Positions 63,999 to 64,000 of a stretch of DNA of 64,000 nucleotides are shown here, one piece after another (the first letter of the stretch is position 1; each line of letters begins with the position of its first letter). Under the pieces are notes generated by a model that saw only the letters and a list, made by a program, of their open reading frames with translations, ran no database searches and was not told where the DNA came from. The position numbers and the translations under genes were made by a program. This stretch comes from Legionella quinlivanii (GTDB lineage Bacteria > Pseudomonadota > Gammaproteobacteria > Legionellales > Legionellaceae): contig NZ_MVJN01000002.1 in assembly GCF_003265995.1 (NCBI RefSeq), forward strand, positions 124,001 through 188,000, in the 5' to 3' direction.

Positions 63999-64000
63999 AG

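Overview
The window looks like chromosomal DNA from a Legionella species, probably not L. pneumophila itself. The evidence is the gene set: a VpdC-type patatin phospholipase, CpxRA, a QseBC-like pair that I read as Legionella PmrAB, a 891-codon AcnA, wild-type-looking GyrA with Thr83, and several large proteins without recognisable housekeeping domains of the kind seen among Dot/Icm effectors. There are no rRNA or tRNA genes that I can see, no CRISPR array and no complete transposase. Identification rests on reading the proteins; no database search was possible.

Layout. 1-6.2 kb (+): phoH-ybeY-corC, then cpxR-cpxA, then purine nucleoside phosphorylase and deoC. 6.2-9.4 kb (-): ubiA-ubiC, two FimT/GspH pseudopilins and a family-4 uracil-DNA glycosylase. 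9.5-18 kb is the accessory region: a 592-aa FAD-fold protein preceded by a textbook PmrA box, an 874-aa unknown protein, a 1-kb gene-free region holding a cluster of DnaA boxes, a possible structured RNA and nested MITE-like repeats, then the patatin protein VpdC. 18-30 kb (-): pyrF, a sugar aminotransferase, lapB, lapA, rpsA, cmk, aroA, serC and gyrA, interrupted by a small unknown gene with a decayed second copy beside it. 30-44 kb: gltA, a methyltransferase-like protein, an orphan LuxR regulator, mltA, a polysaccharide deacetylase, the ribosomal oxygenase roxA, a Tyr-rich exported protein, an orphan fliK, acnA, an APC-family permease and yciB. 44-58 kb: pmrA-pmrB, ruvA, ruvC, yebC, hmgA, a three-gene phosphorelay/c-di-GMP operon, then rpoS-nlpD-yqaA-surE. 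58-64 kb: malic enzyme, a chagasin-type cysteine-peptidase inhibitor, an oxidoreductase, a methyltransferase and a partial 511-aa protein with a C-terminal acidic tail.

How it fits together. Most of the window is housekeeping: RNA and ribosome quality control, TCA cycle, ubiquinone, aromatic and serine synthesis, recombination and stationary-phase sigma factor. Two regulatory systems that control effector genes in Legionella (CpxRA and PmrAB) lie in the same window as at least one probable effector (VpdC) and one gene with a PmrA-type direct repeat in its promoter (the FAD-fold protein). The MHYT-kinase / CheY / Hpt-REC-REC-GGDEF operon is a self-contained candidate for membrane sensing that ends in c-di-GMP output.

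Intergenic regions carry several families of 80-160 bp inverted-repeat elements. Two have visible 9-10 bp target-site duplications, one exactly at the ruvA stop codon and one inserted inside another repeat. Starts were revised from the longest open frame where a ribosome-binding site or family length argued for an internal codon; this is stated per gene.
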